A DNA stretch of 64,000 nucleotides, from contig NZ_AUCH01000007.1 of assembly GCF_000429665.1 (NCBI RefSeq), positions 62,001 through 126,000 of the forward strand. The letters are read 5' to 3'. Source of the DNA: Azovibrio restrictus DSM 23866 (GTDB lineage: Bacteria > Pseudomonadota > Gammaproteobacteria > Burkholderiales > Rhodocyclaceae). Below, one piece after another: positions 48,841-57,033 of this stretch. The translations under genes and the position numbers were made by a program. Each line of letters begins with the position of its first letter. The stretch's first letter is position 1. Below the pieces are notes generated by a model, which was not told where the DNA came from, did no database searches, and was given only the letters and a program-made list of their open reading frames with translations.

Positions 48841-50571
48841 ATGCAGAACGAACATTTCATCCCCGGCAAGGACGCCTCCCTGGAACACAGCATCGCCACC
48901 CTGCAGGCCCGGCTGGCGGCCCTGAACATCCAGGTGGAGGAATGCTCCTGGCTCAACCCGGTGCCCGGGGTCTGGTCGGTGCACCTGCGCAACCGGGACT
49001 GCCCCCTGATGTACACCAACGGCAAGGGCGCCAGCCGGCCCGCAGCCCTGGCCAGCGCCCTGGGGGAGTTCTTCGAACGCCTGTCCTGCAACTATTTCTG
49101 GAACCACTACTACCTGGGCGAGGGCATCGCCAACCAGGAATTCGCCCACTATCCCCGGGAACGCTGGCTGCCCGTGACCGGCACCGCCTGGCCCGCCGAG
49201 CTGCTCACCCCCAAGCTGCAGGCCTTCTACAACCCGGAAGGCAACATCCCGGCGGAAGCCCTGGTGGACCTCAACACCGGCCACTACGGGCGCGGCATCT
49301 GCGCCATCCCCTATGAGCGCCTGGGGGACGGGGCCCAGGTCCTGTTCCCGGTGAACATCATCAGCAACCTCTATGTCTCCAACGGCATGGCGGCGGGCAA
49401 CAGCCAGAACGAAGCCCGGGCCCAGGCCCTGTCGGAAATCCTCGAACGCCACGTGAAGTTCAAGGTGATTGCCGAGGGGCTCTGCCTCCCCGACGTGCCG
49501 GAAGCGGTGCTGGCGCGTCACCCGGGCATCGCCGCCGGCATCGACAGCCTGCGCCAGGCGGGTTTCGGCATCCTGGTCAAGGACGCCTCCCTGGGAGGAC
49601 GCTACCCGGTCATGTGCGTCACCCTGCTCAATCCCCGGGACCAGGGGGTGTTCGCCAGCTTCGGCGCCCATCCCCGCTTCGAGGTGGCCCTGGAACGGGC
49701 TCTCACGGAACTGCTCCAGGGCCGCGCCCTGGAGGCCCTGGACGGCTTCCCGCCCCCGGGCCTGGAGCTGGACGAGGTGGCCAGCGGCCCCAACCTGGAA
49801 ATCCATTTCGTGGACTCCAGCGGCATCGTCCATTGGAACTTCTTCACCGACCGGCCCGACTTCGAATTCACCGAGTGGAATTTCAACGACCTGGAACAGG
49901 GCAGCACCGGGGAGGACTACGCCTGGCTGTGCGCCGCCATCCAGGAGGACGGCTTCGACATCTACGTGGCCGACTTCGAGCACCTGGGGGTGTACGCCTG
50001 CCGCATCCTGGTGCCGGGCATGTCCGAGATTTACCCGGTGGACGACCTGGAGTGGGAGAACAACAGCAACGGCGCCGCCCTGCGCCCGGCCATCCTGCAC
50101 CTGGCGGAACTGGACGATGAACAATGCGCCCAGGTGCTCGACACCCTGAACGCCATGAACATCGCCGACGAGCGCCCGGTGGCTGCCCTGATCGGCCTGG
50201 CCCCGGACCCGGACAGCCTCTGGGCCGACCTGCGCGTCGGTGAGCTGAAGACCCTGCTGGCCCTGGCCATCGGCGACGAGGAGGCGGTGCTGGAAGGCTG
50301 CGAGTGGATACGCCAGTTCGAACAGCTGGACGAGGGCCGCCGCCGGGTGTACCGCTGCATCGCCACCCTGCTGGAGCTGGAGGACCCGGACAGCTGCGAG
50401 ACGGCCCTGGTGAGCCTGTACGGGGACGAAACCCTGGACCTGGCCGCCGACCTGATCGACGGGGAACTGCGCTTCTTCGGCCTGCCCTCCCCGGGCCTGG
50501 AGCTGGCCGGCTGCGCCCTGCACCAGAGCCTGCTGGCCCAGTACGTCAAGGTCCATCCGCAGCTGGCCTGA
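48841..50571 (+). CDS. ycaO: YcaO ATPase, E. coli YcaO type
   Basis: The 576-residue protein closely follows E. coli YcaO from FIPGKDASLEHSIATLQ, through SWLNPVPGVWSVH, TNGKGASRPAALASALGEFF, NIISNLYVSNGMAAGN, GVYACRILVPGMSEIYPVDD, to a C-terminal TPR-like part. ATP-binding Glu residues lie in SALGEFFERL and LSEILERH. The E. coli protein helps RimO methylthiolate ribosomal protein S12. It has no link to the peptide cluster 20 kb away. It stands alone between two repeat elements and ends in a terminator. Confidence 0.92.
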   Translation: MQNEHFIPGKDASLEHSIATLQARLAALNIQVEECSWLNPVPGVWSVHLRNRDCPLMYTNGKGASRPAALASALGEFFERLSCNYFWNHYYLGEGIANQEFAHYPRERWLPVTGTAWPAELLTPKLQAFYNPEGNIPAEALVDLNTGHYGRGICAIPYERLGDGAQVLFPVNIISNLYVSNGMAAGNSQNEARAQALSEILERHVKFKVIAEGLCLPDVPEAVLARHPGIAAGIDSLRQAGFGILVKDASLGGRYPVMCVTLLNPRDQGVFASFGAHPRFEVALERALTELLQGRALEALDGFPPPGLELDEVASGPNLEIHFVDSSGIVHWNFFTDRPDFEFTEWNFNDLEQGSTGEDYAWLCAAIQEDGFDIYVADFEHLGVYACRILVPGMSEIYPVDDLEWENNSNGAALRPAILHLAELDDEQCAQVLDTLNAMNIADERPVAALIGLAPDPDSLWADLRVGELKTLLALAIGDEEAVLEGCEWIRQFEQLDEGRRRVYRCIATLLELEDPDSCETALVSLYGDETLDLAADLIDGELRFFGLPSPGLELAGCALHQSLLAQYVKVHPQLA

Positions 50572-50603
50572 AGCGCCGCCCCTACCGGAGCTGCCCGCTC
50601 CAT

Positions 50604-50635
50604 CCCCGGTCCCGGTGTTCCTGGGCCGGGGCTTT
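50604..50635 (+). terminator. Terminator after ycaO
   Basis: CCCCGG (50604-50609) plus CCCGG (50611-50615) pair with CTGGG (50621-50625) plus CCGGGG (50626-50631), with one bulged T, followed by CTTT. It lies 33 bases after the ycaO stop. Confidence 0.6.
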
Positions 50636-50667
50636 GGGGCTGATGTTCCGGGCTGATGTCAAAGCCC

Positions 50668-50805
50668 TGGTTTGACCACTGCAGCACGGAGACACAGAGG
50701 AAAAACAAGAACTTGCCGGAGACCCCGCGGCCCTGGCTGAGGTCTGTGTTCACGGTGCTTTCCATCTCCTTGTGCCTCCGTGGCGGGTTTTCGGGATAAT
50801 CCGCC
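50668..50805. repeat. Palindromic repeat element, copy 2
   Basis: GCACGGAGACACAGAGG at about 50684-50700 and its partner CTTGTGCCTCCGTGGCGGG at about 50772-50790 form the arms. The words after the left arm (GAAAAACAAGAACTTG) match those inside the right arm of copy 1 read on the other strand (GAAAAACAAAGACTTG), so the two are clearly related. It lies between ycaO and trmA. Confidence 0.7.
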
Positions 50806-50858
50806 CTGGTTTTGTCGTTCCCGTTCCCCGTCTCCCGTCTTTGCCGTTCCTGCCTGCC

Positions 50859-51950
50859 ATGCCCCTGCCCTGCATCGATCCCGCCCTCTACCCGTCGCAA
50901 CTGGCTGCCAAGGTGGCCCGCTTCCGGGAGGATTTCGCTCCCCTGGGGCTGCCCGAACCCCAGGTGTTCGCCTCGGCACCGCTGCATTACCGCCTGCGGG
51001 CCGAGTTCCGCATCTGGCACCAGGGGGGCAGCTGGGAATACGCCATGTTCGATCCCGACGCTCCCCGGCGGCCCATCCTGATGCGCGATTTCCCCGCCGC
51101 CAGCGCCGCCATCTGCGCCCTGATGCCGCGCCTGCGGGAGGGCATCCTGGCCAGCGAGCGACTGAACCGGAATTTCTACGCGGTGGAGTTCCTCACCACC
51201 CTGAGCGGCGACATGCTGGTCACCCTGATCTACAAGCGCAGCCTGGATGCGGCCTGGGAGGAAGCGGCCCGGACCCTGGCGGCGCAATTGGGGATCGCGG
51301 TGATCGGCCGCAGCCGGGGCCAGAAGCTGGTGCTGGAGCGGGACTGGGTGCAGGAAGCATTCGAGCTGGAAGGCCGCCAGCTGCGCTACCGGCAGTTCGA
51401 AGGTGGCTTCAGCCAACCCAACGGCGGGGTGAACCTGCAGATGCTGGGCTGGGCCAGGAGCCAGGCCCGCCCTCTGGGAGGCGACCTGCTCGAACTCTAC
51501 TGCGGCAACGGCAATTTCACCCTGGCCCTGGCGCCCCTGTTCGAGCGGGTCCTGGCCACCGAGGTGAGCAAGACCTCGATCCACGCCGCCCAGTACAACC
51601 GGGAGCTGAACGGGGCCGGCAACGTGGCCCTGGTGCGCATGGCCAGCGAGGAGATCAGCGCTGCCCTGGCCGGCCGGGAAAGCTTTGAACGGCTGCGCCA
51701 GATCGACCTGGCCGCCCACCGTTTCAGCACCCTGTTCGTGGACCCGCCCCGGAGCGGCCTGGACCCGGCCACCCTGGAGCTGGCCCGGGGCTTCCCGTAC
51801 ATCCTCTACATCTCCTGCAATCCCCAGACCCTGCTCGACAACGCCCGGGCCCTGGCGGACAGCCACCGGATCGCCGCCGCCGCCGTGTTCGACCAGTTCC
51901 CCTACACCCATCACCTGGAAACCGGCCTGCTGCTGCAGCGCCGCAGCTGA
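50859..51950 (+). CDS. trmA: tRNA (uracil-5-)-methyltransferase
   Basis: The 363-residue enzyme makes m5U54 in tRNA. It has FRAEFRIWH-type start (LRAEFRIWHQGG), LLELYCGNGNFTLALAPLF (SAM site), LFVDPPRSGLD, and YISCNPQTLLDN with the catalytic Cys. The ATG at 50859 gives MPLPCIDPALYPSQL, matching TrmA rather than RlmC/RlmD; there is no iron-sulfur motif at the start. It is a single gene. Confidence 0.95.
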   Translation: MPLPCIDPALYPSQLAAKVARFREDFAPLGLPEPQVFASAPLHYRLRAEFRIWHQGGSWEYAMFDPDAPRRPILMRDFPAASAAICALMPRLREGILASERLNRNFYAVEFLTTLSGDMLVTLIYKRSLDAAWEEAARTLAAQLGIAVIGRSRGQKLVLERDWVQEAFELEGRQLRYRQFEGGFSQPNGGVNLQMLGWARSQARPLGGDLLELYCGNGNFTLALAPLFERVLATEVSKTSIHAAQYNRELNGAGNVALVRMASEEISAALAGRESFERLRQIDLAAHRFSTLFVDPPRSGLDPATLELARGFPYILYISCNPQTLLDNARALADSHRIAAAAVFDQFPYTHHLETGLLLQRRS

Positions 51951-51959
51951 GGCCCCACC

Positions 51960-52568
51960 TCAGCCCGGCTGCAGCACGAACACCCGGGGATCGTCCCGGT
52001 AGGCCCCCAGGAGCAATCCCACCCGCTCCTGCCAGAGCCGGGCAAAACGCTGGCGCTCGGCGGGGCCGGCCGCATCCGCCAGGACCGCCTGGAGCAGCTC
52101 CCCCATGGCCGGGTCCGCCGGCACCTGCTGGGGATGGGCCTCCGCCTCCACCCGGCCGCCCCCGTCGAGCCGCTCGAACCGCAGGGCCAGGGGAATGTCC
52201 GCCCCGAAGCTGAGCAGCCCCCGGCGCACGCCCAGCCCGCCCAAGCCTTTGAAGCCCTCCTCCCCCGCCGCCCCGGTCAGCAGGGAAACCACGGCCCCCA
52301 TGACCCCGGTCACCCCTTCCTCCCGCCGCCCCCGGAACGAGACCCGGATGGCGCCCCGCTCGGGCAGCTGCTCCCCGTACAACAGCCCCAGGGCGCGGCA
52401 GGTGAGCCAGTAGGCCGAAGCCACCGTGGGGCAGGAATGGCCGGCCAGCCGCACCGCGTCCAGGTAACCGTATTCCAGCCGCCCGTCGCTGCTGGCGCCC
52501 AGCAGGGCCGCCAGGGGATCGAACAGCGCCAGACGCGGCACGCTGTCAAAGAAGTCAGGATGGGACAT
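51960..52568 (-). CDS. FmdE-like domain protein
   Basis: The 202-residue protein has LAGHSCPTVASAYWLTCRALG (about residues 42-62), like the GHxCPG motif of FmdE-family proteins tied to formylmethanofuran dehydrogenase operons. In bacteria their role is unclear and may involve metal binding through that His/Cys pair. The ATG at 52568 with GAGG upstream is chosen over the TTG at 52574. It is 51 bases after ccoG and probably in the same transcript. Confidence 0.6.
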   Translation of the reverse strand: MSHPDFFDSVPRLALFDPLAALLGASSDGRLEYGYLDAVRLAGHSCPTVASAYWLTCRALGLLYGEQLPERGAIRVSFRGRREEGVTGVMGAVVSLLTGAAGEEGFKGLGGLGVRRGLLSFGADIPLALRFERLDGGGRVEAEAHPQQVPADPAMGELLQAVLADAAGPAERQRFARLWQERVGLLLGAYRDDPRVFVLQPG

Positions 52569-52619
52569 GGTCAATTCCTCGCAACAGGCCGGCCGCGCAA
52601 AAGCCCGGCAGGCAGAAAC

Positions 52620-54035
52620 TCAGGGCATCCAGAAACTGGCTTTTTCGGCCACCGCCACCCCGGGGTCGTCCAGATCGGTGATCAGGAAGCGCATGGGCTG
52701 CCCCCCGGCCGGGGCGGCCTCGGGGGGAACCCGCACCCGTACAGTGGCCTCGGCATTGCCCGCCGCCGCCACCTGGAGTTCCAGGGGCTCGGCCAGCTGC
52801 ATGCCCGGCAGCCCTTCGACCCGGACCTGGAAGCGGCGCGGCGCCTCGCTGGCATTGCTGAGCTGGAGCCGGAACACGTTTTCCACCATGCCGCCTTCCA
52901 CCTCCCGGGCCAGCACCGAGCGGTCCCGCTCCACCTCCACCTTGAGGGGCACCCGGGTGGCCAGGGACCAGGCCGTGGCCAGGGTGAGGCAGAAGAACAC
53001 GGCCCCATAGATCAGGGTGCGGGGCCGGAAGGCGCGGCGGATGATCTCGGCCCGGCCCAGGCGCTGCTGCAGGGCGTTTTCGGTGGAATAGCGGATCAGG
53101 CCACGGGGGTAGTGCATCTGGTCCATCACCTGATCGCAGGCGTCGATGCAGGCGGCGCAACCGATGCACTCGGCCTGGATGCCGTTCCTGATGTCGATGC
53201 CCGTGGGGCAGACCTGGACGCAGATGCCGCAGTCTATGCAGCTCCCCAAGCCCAGGCTGGCCGGTTCCGCCTTTCTGGAGCGGCTGCCCCGGGGCTCGCC
53301 CCGGGCCTCGTCATAGGTGATGATCAGGGTGTCCGCATCGAACATCACGAACTGGAAGCGGGCATAGGGGCAGATGTACTTGCACATCTGCTCGCGCAGG
53401 AAACCGGCAAAACCGTAGGTGAAACCCCCGTAGAACAGCACCCAGAAAATCTCCCAGGGGCCCAGGGTAAAGCTGGAGGTGGCCGCCAGCAGGTTGCGGA
53501 TGGGGGTGAAATAGCCCACGAAGGTGAAGCCGGTCCACAGGGAAAAGGCGATCCAGATGCCGTGCTTGGCCACCTTGCGGCGCAGCTTGTCGGCGCTCCA
53601 GGGGGCCGCATCCAGCTTGATGCGCTGGGGCCGCTCCCCCTCCAGCAGCTTTTCCACCCACAGGAAGATTTCCGTATACACGGTCTGGGGGCAGGTGTAG
53701 CCGCACCACAGCCGCCCCGCCACGGCGGTGAACAGGAACAGGGCCAAGGCCGAGAGCACCAGCAGAATCGCCAGGTAGATGGTGTCCTGGGGCCAGAGCA
53801 CCAGGTCGAACAGGTAGAAGCGCCGGGCCTCCAGATCGAAGAGCACCGCCTGGCGCCCGTTCCAGGGCAGCCAGCAGAGCCCGTAGAAGATGATCTGGGT
53901 GACCCAGACCATGATCCAGCGCCAGTTGTTGAAAATCCCCGTCACCGAACGGGGATGCACCTTGGGCTCACTCTTGAACAGGGCCTGGCTGGCCTCGGGC
54001 TGAATGGGGATGACTTTCGGGGGCCGCTGGGACAT
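52620..54035 (-). CDS. ccoG: Cytochrome cbb3 oxidase assembly protein CcoG (FixG/RdxA)
   Basis: The 471-residue inner-membrane protein has five or six helices, CGYTCPQTVYTE (copper-binding type cysteines), two ferredoxin-like clusters (CIDCGICVQVCPTG and CIGCAACIDACD) and a periplasmic Ig-like C-terminal domain. CcoG reduces copper for cbb3 oxidase assembly. The oxidase genes are not in the window. It is divergent from nsrR, with an NsrR-type site between them, so NO probably controls it. Confidence 0.93.
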   Translation of the reverse strand: MSQRPPKVIPIQPEASQALFKSEPKVHPRSVTGIFNNWRWIMVWVTQIIFYGLCWLPWNGRQAVLFDLEARRFYLFDLVLWPQDTIYLAILLVLSALALFLFTAVAGRLWCGYTCPQTVYTEIFLWVEKLLEGERPQRIKLDAAPWSADKLRRKVAKHGIWIAFSLWTGFTFVGYFTPIRNLLAATSSFTLGPWEIFWVLFYGGFTYGFAGFLREQMCKYICPYARFQFVMFDADTLIITYDEARGEPRGSRSRKAEPASLGLGSCIDCGICVQVCPTGIDIRNGIQAECIGCAACIDACDQVMDQMHYPRGLIRYSTENALQQRLGRAEIIRRAFRPRTLIYGAVFFCLTLATAWSLATRVPLKVEVERDRSVLAREVEGGMVENVFRLQLSNASEAPRRFQVRVEGLPGMQLAEPLELQVAAAGNAEATVRVRVPPEAAPAGGQPMRFLITDLDDPGVAVAEKASFWMP

Positions 54036-54075
54036 GGGCGCTCGCAGGTAACTGGCAGCGCCTGGGCGCCGGTTT

Positions 54076-54100
54076 AAAGATGCACAAAAAATGCATGTTT
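54076..54100. promoter_or_regulatory. NsrR-type operator between ccoG and nsrR
   Basis: AAAGATGCA (54076-54084) and TGCATGTTT (54092-54100) form a dyad with one mismatch and a seven-base AT spacer. It matches the known NsrR site pattern AAGATGC...GCATCTT. Placed 41 bases before ccoG and 55 before nsrR, it could serve both promoters. Confidence 0.75.
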
Positions 54101-54154
54101 ATTCTAGCGAGCTCCGGGGCCATAATCAATAAAACAAATACCCCTTTTACACCC

Positions 54155-54637
54155 ATGCGCCTCAGCACCTTCTCCGACTACAGCCTGCGGGTCCTCATGT
54201 ACCTGGGCCTGGAAAGCGACCGGCTCGCCACCATCGCCGAAATCGCCCGGGCCCACGCCATCTCCGAAAACCACCTGATGAAGGTGGTGCAGCAGCTGGC
54301 CCGGGCCGGCTACGTGGAAAGCCTGCGCGGCAAGGGCGGCGGCATCCGCCTGGCCCGGGAGCCCGGGGCCATCGGGCTGGGGGAAGTGATACGCCAGAGC
54401 GAAACCGACTTTGCCCTGGCCGAGTGCCTGGGCGATGGCTGCACCTGCCGCATCCAGGCCCCCTGCCGCCTGAAAGGCATCCTGCACGAAGCCCTGGCCG
54501 CCCTGTTCCTGGTCCTGGACGGCTACACCCTGGCAGACCTGCTGGACGACCCGGAAGCCCTGAACCAGGCCGTGGGCGCAGAGCTGGAGGACGATGAATC
54601 AGGCAGCAGCGCGACGGAAACCTTCAACAGAGCTTGA
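54155..54637 (+). CDS. nsrR: Nitric-oxide-sensing Rrf2 regulator NsrR
   Basis: The 160-residue protein starts MRLSTFSDYSLRVLMYLGL and has a winged helix (ISENHLMKVVQQLARAGYVE, then GGGIRLARE). Its cluster motif reads CLGDGCTCRIQAPC: the last two Cys keep the C-x5-C spacing of NsrR, while an extra Cys precedes them. It represses NO stress genes and releases DNA when NO attacks the cluster. It is probably self-regulated through the site at 54076-54100. Confidence 0.9.
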   Translation: MRLSTFSDYSLRVLMYLGLESDRLATIAEIARAHAISENHLMKVVQQLARAGYVESLRGKGGGIRLAREPGAIGLGEVIRQSETDFALAECLGDGCTCRIQAPCRLKGILHEALAALFLVLDGYTLADLLDDPEALNQAVGAELEDDESGSSATETFNRA

Positions 54638-55121
54638 AGATCGGCGCATAGGCGGACCAGAGCACCAGGGCCAGGAGCACCAGTTCGAACAGCAGAAAGC
54701 GCCCGTGCTGCCGGCGATCAGCCGCGGCAAAACTCCCCTGGACCATGCGCAGGGCAAGCCAGGCCAGGGGAAGCACCAGCAGATAGCGGAACGACATGAG
54801 CAGGGCGGTATGGGCAGGCAGATCCACTCCCATGTCAGCAAAAACGGCTTGAAAATGAGGCAGCACCAGAATCCCCAGCAGGCACAAGCCGGCCGCCAGC
54901 ACCACCCCGGCCAGGGCAAGAAACGACAGCCCGGCGCCCTTACCTGCCAGGAAATGCAAGCCGCCCCGAAGCAGCGCCGCAAGCACCAATACCGCCAGCA
55001 GGACAGCAATAAAAGCGGCGACGAACATGGGCATGAGAGAACGCTCGAAACCGGGCTCCCAATCGCAGGCCGACGCCGGCCCGGCAAACAGGAGCATGGC
55101 GAGCAGGTCGGCTTGCCCCAT
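54624..55121 (-). CDS. Four-helix membrane protein B of the propeller cluster
   Basis: From the ATG at 55121 the product is 165 residues: a possible signal or first helix, then segments such as FVAAFIAVLLAVLVLAALL, LSFLALAGVVLAAGLCLLG, a Leu-rich third helix and FLLFELVLLALVLWSAYAP. No conserved motif is recognised. It lies 61 bases after the second propeller protein, and its stop overlaps the end of nsrR by 14 bases. A longer start at 55196 is possible. Possibly an immunity or anchoring partner of the propeller protein (inference). Confidence 0.6.
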   Translation of the reverse strand: MGQADLLAMLLFAGPASACDWEPGFERSLMPMFVAAFIAVLLAVLVLAALLRGGLHFLAGKGAGLSFLALAGVVLAAGLCLLGILVLPHFQAVFADMGVDLPAHTALLMSFRYLLVLPLAWLALRMVQGSFAAADRRQHGRFLLFELVLLALVLWSAYAPIFKLC

Positions 55122-55182
55122 GGTCACGAAAAGCCCATGCCGGCATTTGCAGAAGAGGGCAACACCCACAGCCCGCAAAGCC

Positions 55183-56271
55183 TCAGCCCCTCCCATGGGC
55201 CTCTGCATCGAGCAGGGTTTCCATGGTGTGGAAGGAAACGATCTGCTGCCAGGCGCCACGTTCCCGGAAGGCGGCACCACTGTAGCCGGCCAGCAGCAGG
55301 ACTCCATCGCCCACCGAAAGATGGCCCGCACAGGCGGCAACCGTGGGCGGCACATCTGCCACGCCGACCCGTTCCTCATGAATGGTCCACAGTCCGTAGT
55401 CGGAAGTGCACCACACCCGGTCCTCGTACCAGACCATGTCACGAAAGCCCAGGGAGATACCCCCGTCAAAAATCTTCTTCCAGCGATCGCCCCGGCCGAC
55501 AAAGGTCACGCCTTCATAGCCCGAGATATAGACCTGGCCGTCGCCGCCGCAACACACCGACTTCAGGGGCTCCTTGGTGGGAAACGGAATCTGGCGCCAG
55601 CCCTTGCCGTCAAAGTGCCAGACATCCCCGTAACCGCCGACCGCGTAGATGTCGCTTTCGCTCCAGCCATCAAAGTCCTCGAAACCTTCCTCGGAAGACC
55701 CCACGTGCCGCTCGTCGGGAACCCGGGGAATATCCTGGCTGAAAGACTCCCAGGTGCCCTTGTCCAGGCGTTTGAACAGCGTACGCCCGCTTCCGCAGCC
55801 ATAAAGCCAGCCATCCAGTTGCTTCAGGCGAGTCACCGCACCACGGGTTACCGCAATACCGGCTTTGGCCGTTTTGTCGGACATACTGGCCAAAGACTCA
55901 TCCTGATAGGCAGGCCCGCTACCCGTGACATACACCCGGTGATCCATCGAAGGGAAAACAGCGGTCCGCTCAACGCTGACTGATTGATCCAGCGGTTTCA
56001 AGGCAGAACCCAGAACGATGGTTTCCCAGCCATATTGCGGACTGATAAACCACTGGTTTCCAGGCTGGAATTCCGGCACGCCCCGAATGTACGTAATAAT
56101 TCCCTTTGGGCGCAGATCGGGGTTGTAGCCCCCCTCCTCCTCTTCTGCAAGCTCTGCATCTGTAAGGCTTGTTTCACGGATGAACATGAATGCATTTCTG
56201 CTTCGCACAGCACAATCGCGAAAAAATGCGCGCCTGAAAAGGCGCTTGTATTCTTCGAGTGCAATCAACAT
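55183..56271 (-). CDS. Propeller-like protein, paralogue 2
   Basis: The 362-residue protein shares a repeated pattern with the gene at 57034-58059: LKQLDGWLYGCGSGRTLFKR, DDFDG/EDFDGWSESDIYAVGG, GDVWHFDGKGWRQIPFP, VCCGGDGQVYI, and LSVGDGVLLLAGYSGAAF. These short W/G/D-rich blades suggest a six- or seven-bladed beta-propeller. The first 100 residues (LIALEEYKRLFRRAFFRDCA) form a separate domain shared with the paralogue. No signal peptide. Start at the ATG at 56271. No family name is known to me. Confidence 0.7.
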   Translation of the reverse strand: MLIALEEYKRLFRRAFFRDCAVRSRNAFMFIRETSLTDAELAEEEEGGYNPDLRPKGIITYIRGVPEFQPGNQWFISPQYGWETIVLGSALKPLDQSVSVERTAVFPSMDHRVYVTGSGPAYQDESLASMSDKTAKAGIAVTRGAVTRLKQLDGWLYGCGSGRTLFKRLDKGTWESFSQDIPRVPDERHVGSSEEGFEDFDGWSESDIYAVGGYGDVWHFDGKGWRQIPFPTKEPLKSVCCGGDGQVYISGYEGVTFVGRGDRWKKIFDGGISLGFRDMVWYEDRVWCTSDYGLWTIHEERVGVADVPPTVAACAGHLSVGDGVLLLAGYSGAAFRERGAWQQIVSFHTMETLLDAEAHGRG

Positions 56272-56337
56272 CGTTTTGGCTCCCTGGAAAGTCGGCGTAG
56301 TGGTTGGTAGCAGCATCGCGAGACGCCCCATGCCCGA

Positions 56338-56910
56338 TCAGGACTTTGGTGCCGCCGCCTGGCGCAAGGCGCGGTACCAGCAGCCAGCGGGGGGCAGGAA
56401 CAGCAAGAAGGAAAGGACGATAAAGGCGGCCGCCACGGACAGATGCGCCAACACCGGCAGCCATTGCTCCCGGGGAATCTCGCCGAGTTGGGTGCCAAGC
56501 AGCAGGCTCACCAGCAAGGGAATGGCCGGCAGCAGGAGCCGCCACAGATCAGCCAGGGCCACCAAGCCGAGCAGCAGAAGCCAGACAAGCCGGGCAAAGC
56601 GCCAGCCCCTGGCCAACCCGAGCCACCCGACCAGCAGCAAGCCGTTCAGAAACAGGGACTGGGCGATAAAACCCCGACGCACCAGGGCCATGCCCTCGGG
56701 CGTCAGGCTGGAATCCGCCCCGTGCTTCTCCATGATCCCCAGGAAGGTGTCGTCGGTCAGCATCAGGCCCAGATAGGCCAGCGTCGTCAGCAGCAGCCCT
56801 GCCAACGCCACCAGCAGCAAGCCTGGGCGAGCCACCGGGACACCGGCGTGGCGTAGCCAGTGCAGCAAACCAGGTTCATCGGCCTTCAAGTGATGGGCCC
56901 CGCATATCAA
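56338..56910 (-). CDS. Four-helix membrane protein A of the propeller cluster
   Basis: The product of about 190 residues has four hydrophobic helices (LLLVALAGLLLTTLAYLGLM, LFLNGLLLVGWLGL, LVWLLLLGLVALADLW, LSVAAAFIVLSFLLFLPP). It starts with TTG at 56910 or a nearby in-frame codon; there is no good ribosome site. It lies between the two propeller genes on the same strand. It is not visibly similar to membrane protein B apart from its helical plan. Confidence 0.55.
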   Translation of the reverse strand: MICGAHHLKADEPGLLHWLRHAGVPVARPGLLLVALAGLLLTTLAYLGLMLTDDTFLGIMEKHGADSSLTPEGMALVRRGFIAQSLFLNGLLLVGWLGLARGWRFARLVWLLLLGLVALADLWRLLLPAIPLLVSLLLGTQLGEIPREQWLPVLAHLSVAAAFIVLSFLLFLPPAGCWYRALRQAAAPKS

Positions 56911-57033
56911 AAGTCGCCGCCATCAAACAACACTTCCCAGCGCTGACCATCGTAGGTGGACGCGCCGTGGCCGCCAGCGACAAGCACGGAAAAAATGAGC
57001 TAAAACCCATGAGCAAATCACCATGTGGCACCG

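Noticed and set aside
48592..50556. 654-residue frame on the minus strand opposite ycaO
   Set aside because: Shadow frame; its C-terminal peptide comes from the palindromic repeat and the plus-strand YcaO is unambiguous.
22946..50571. ycaO as the maturase of the double-glycine peptide
   Set aside because: The YcaO here is the E. coli housekeeping type with its C-terminal TPR-like part, 20 kb away and flanked by repeats; nothing links it to the peptide cluster.
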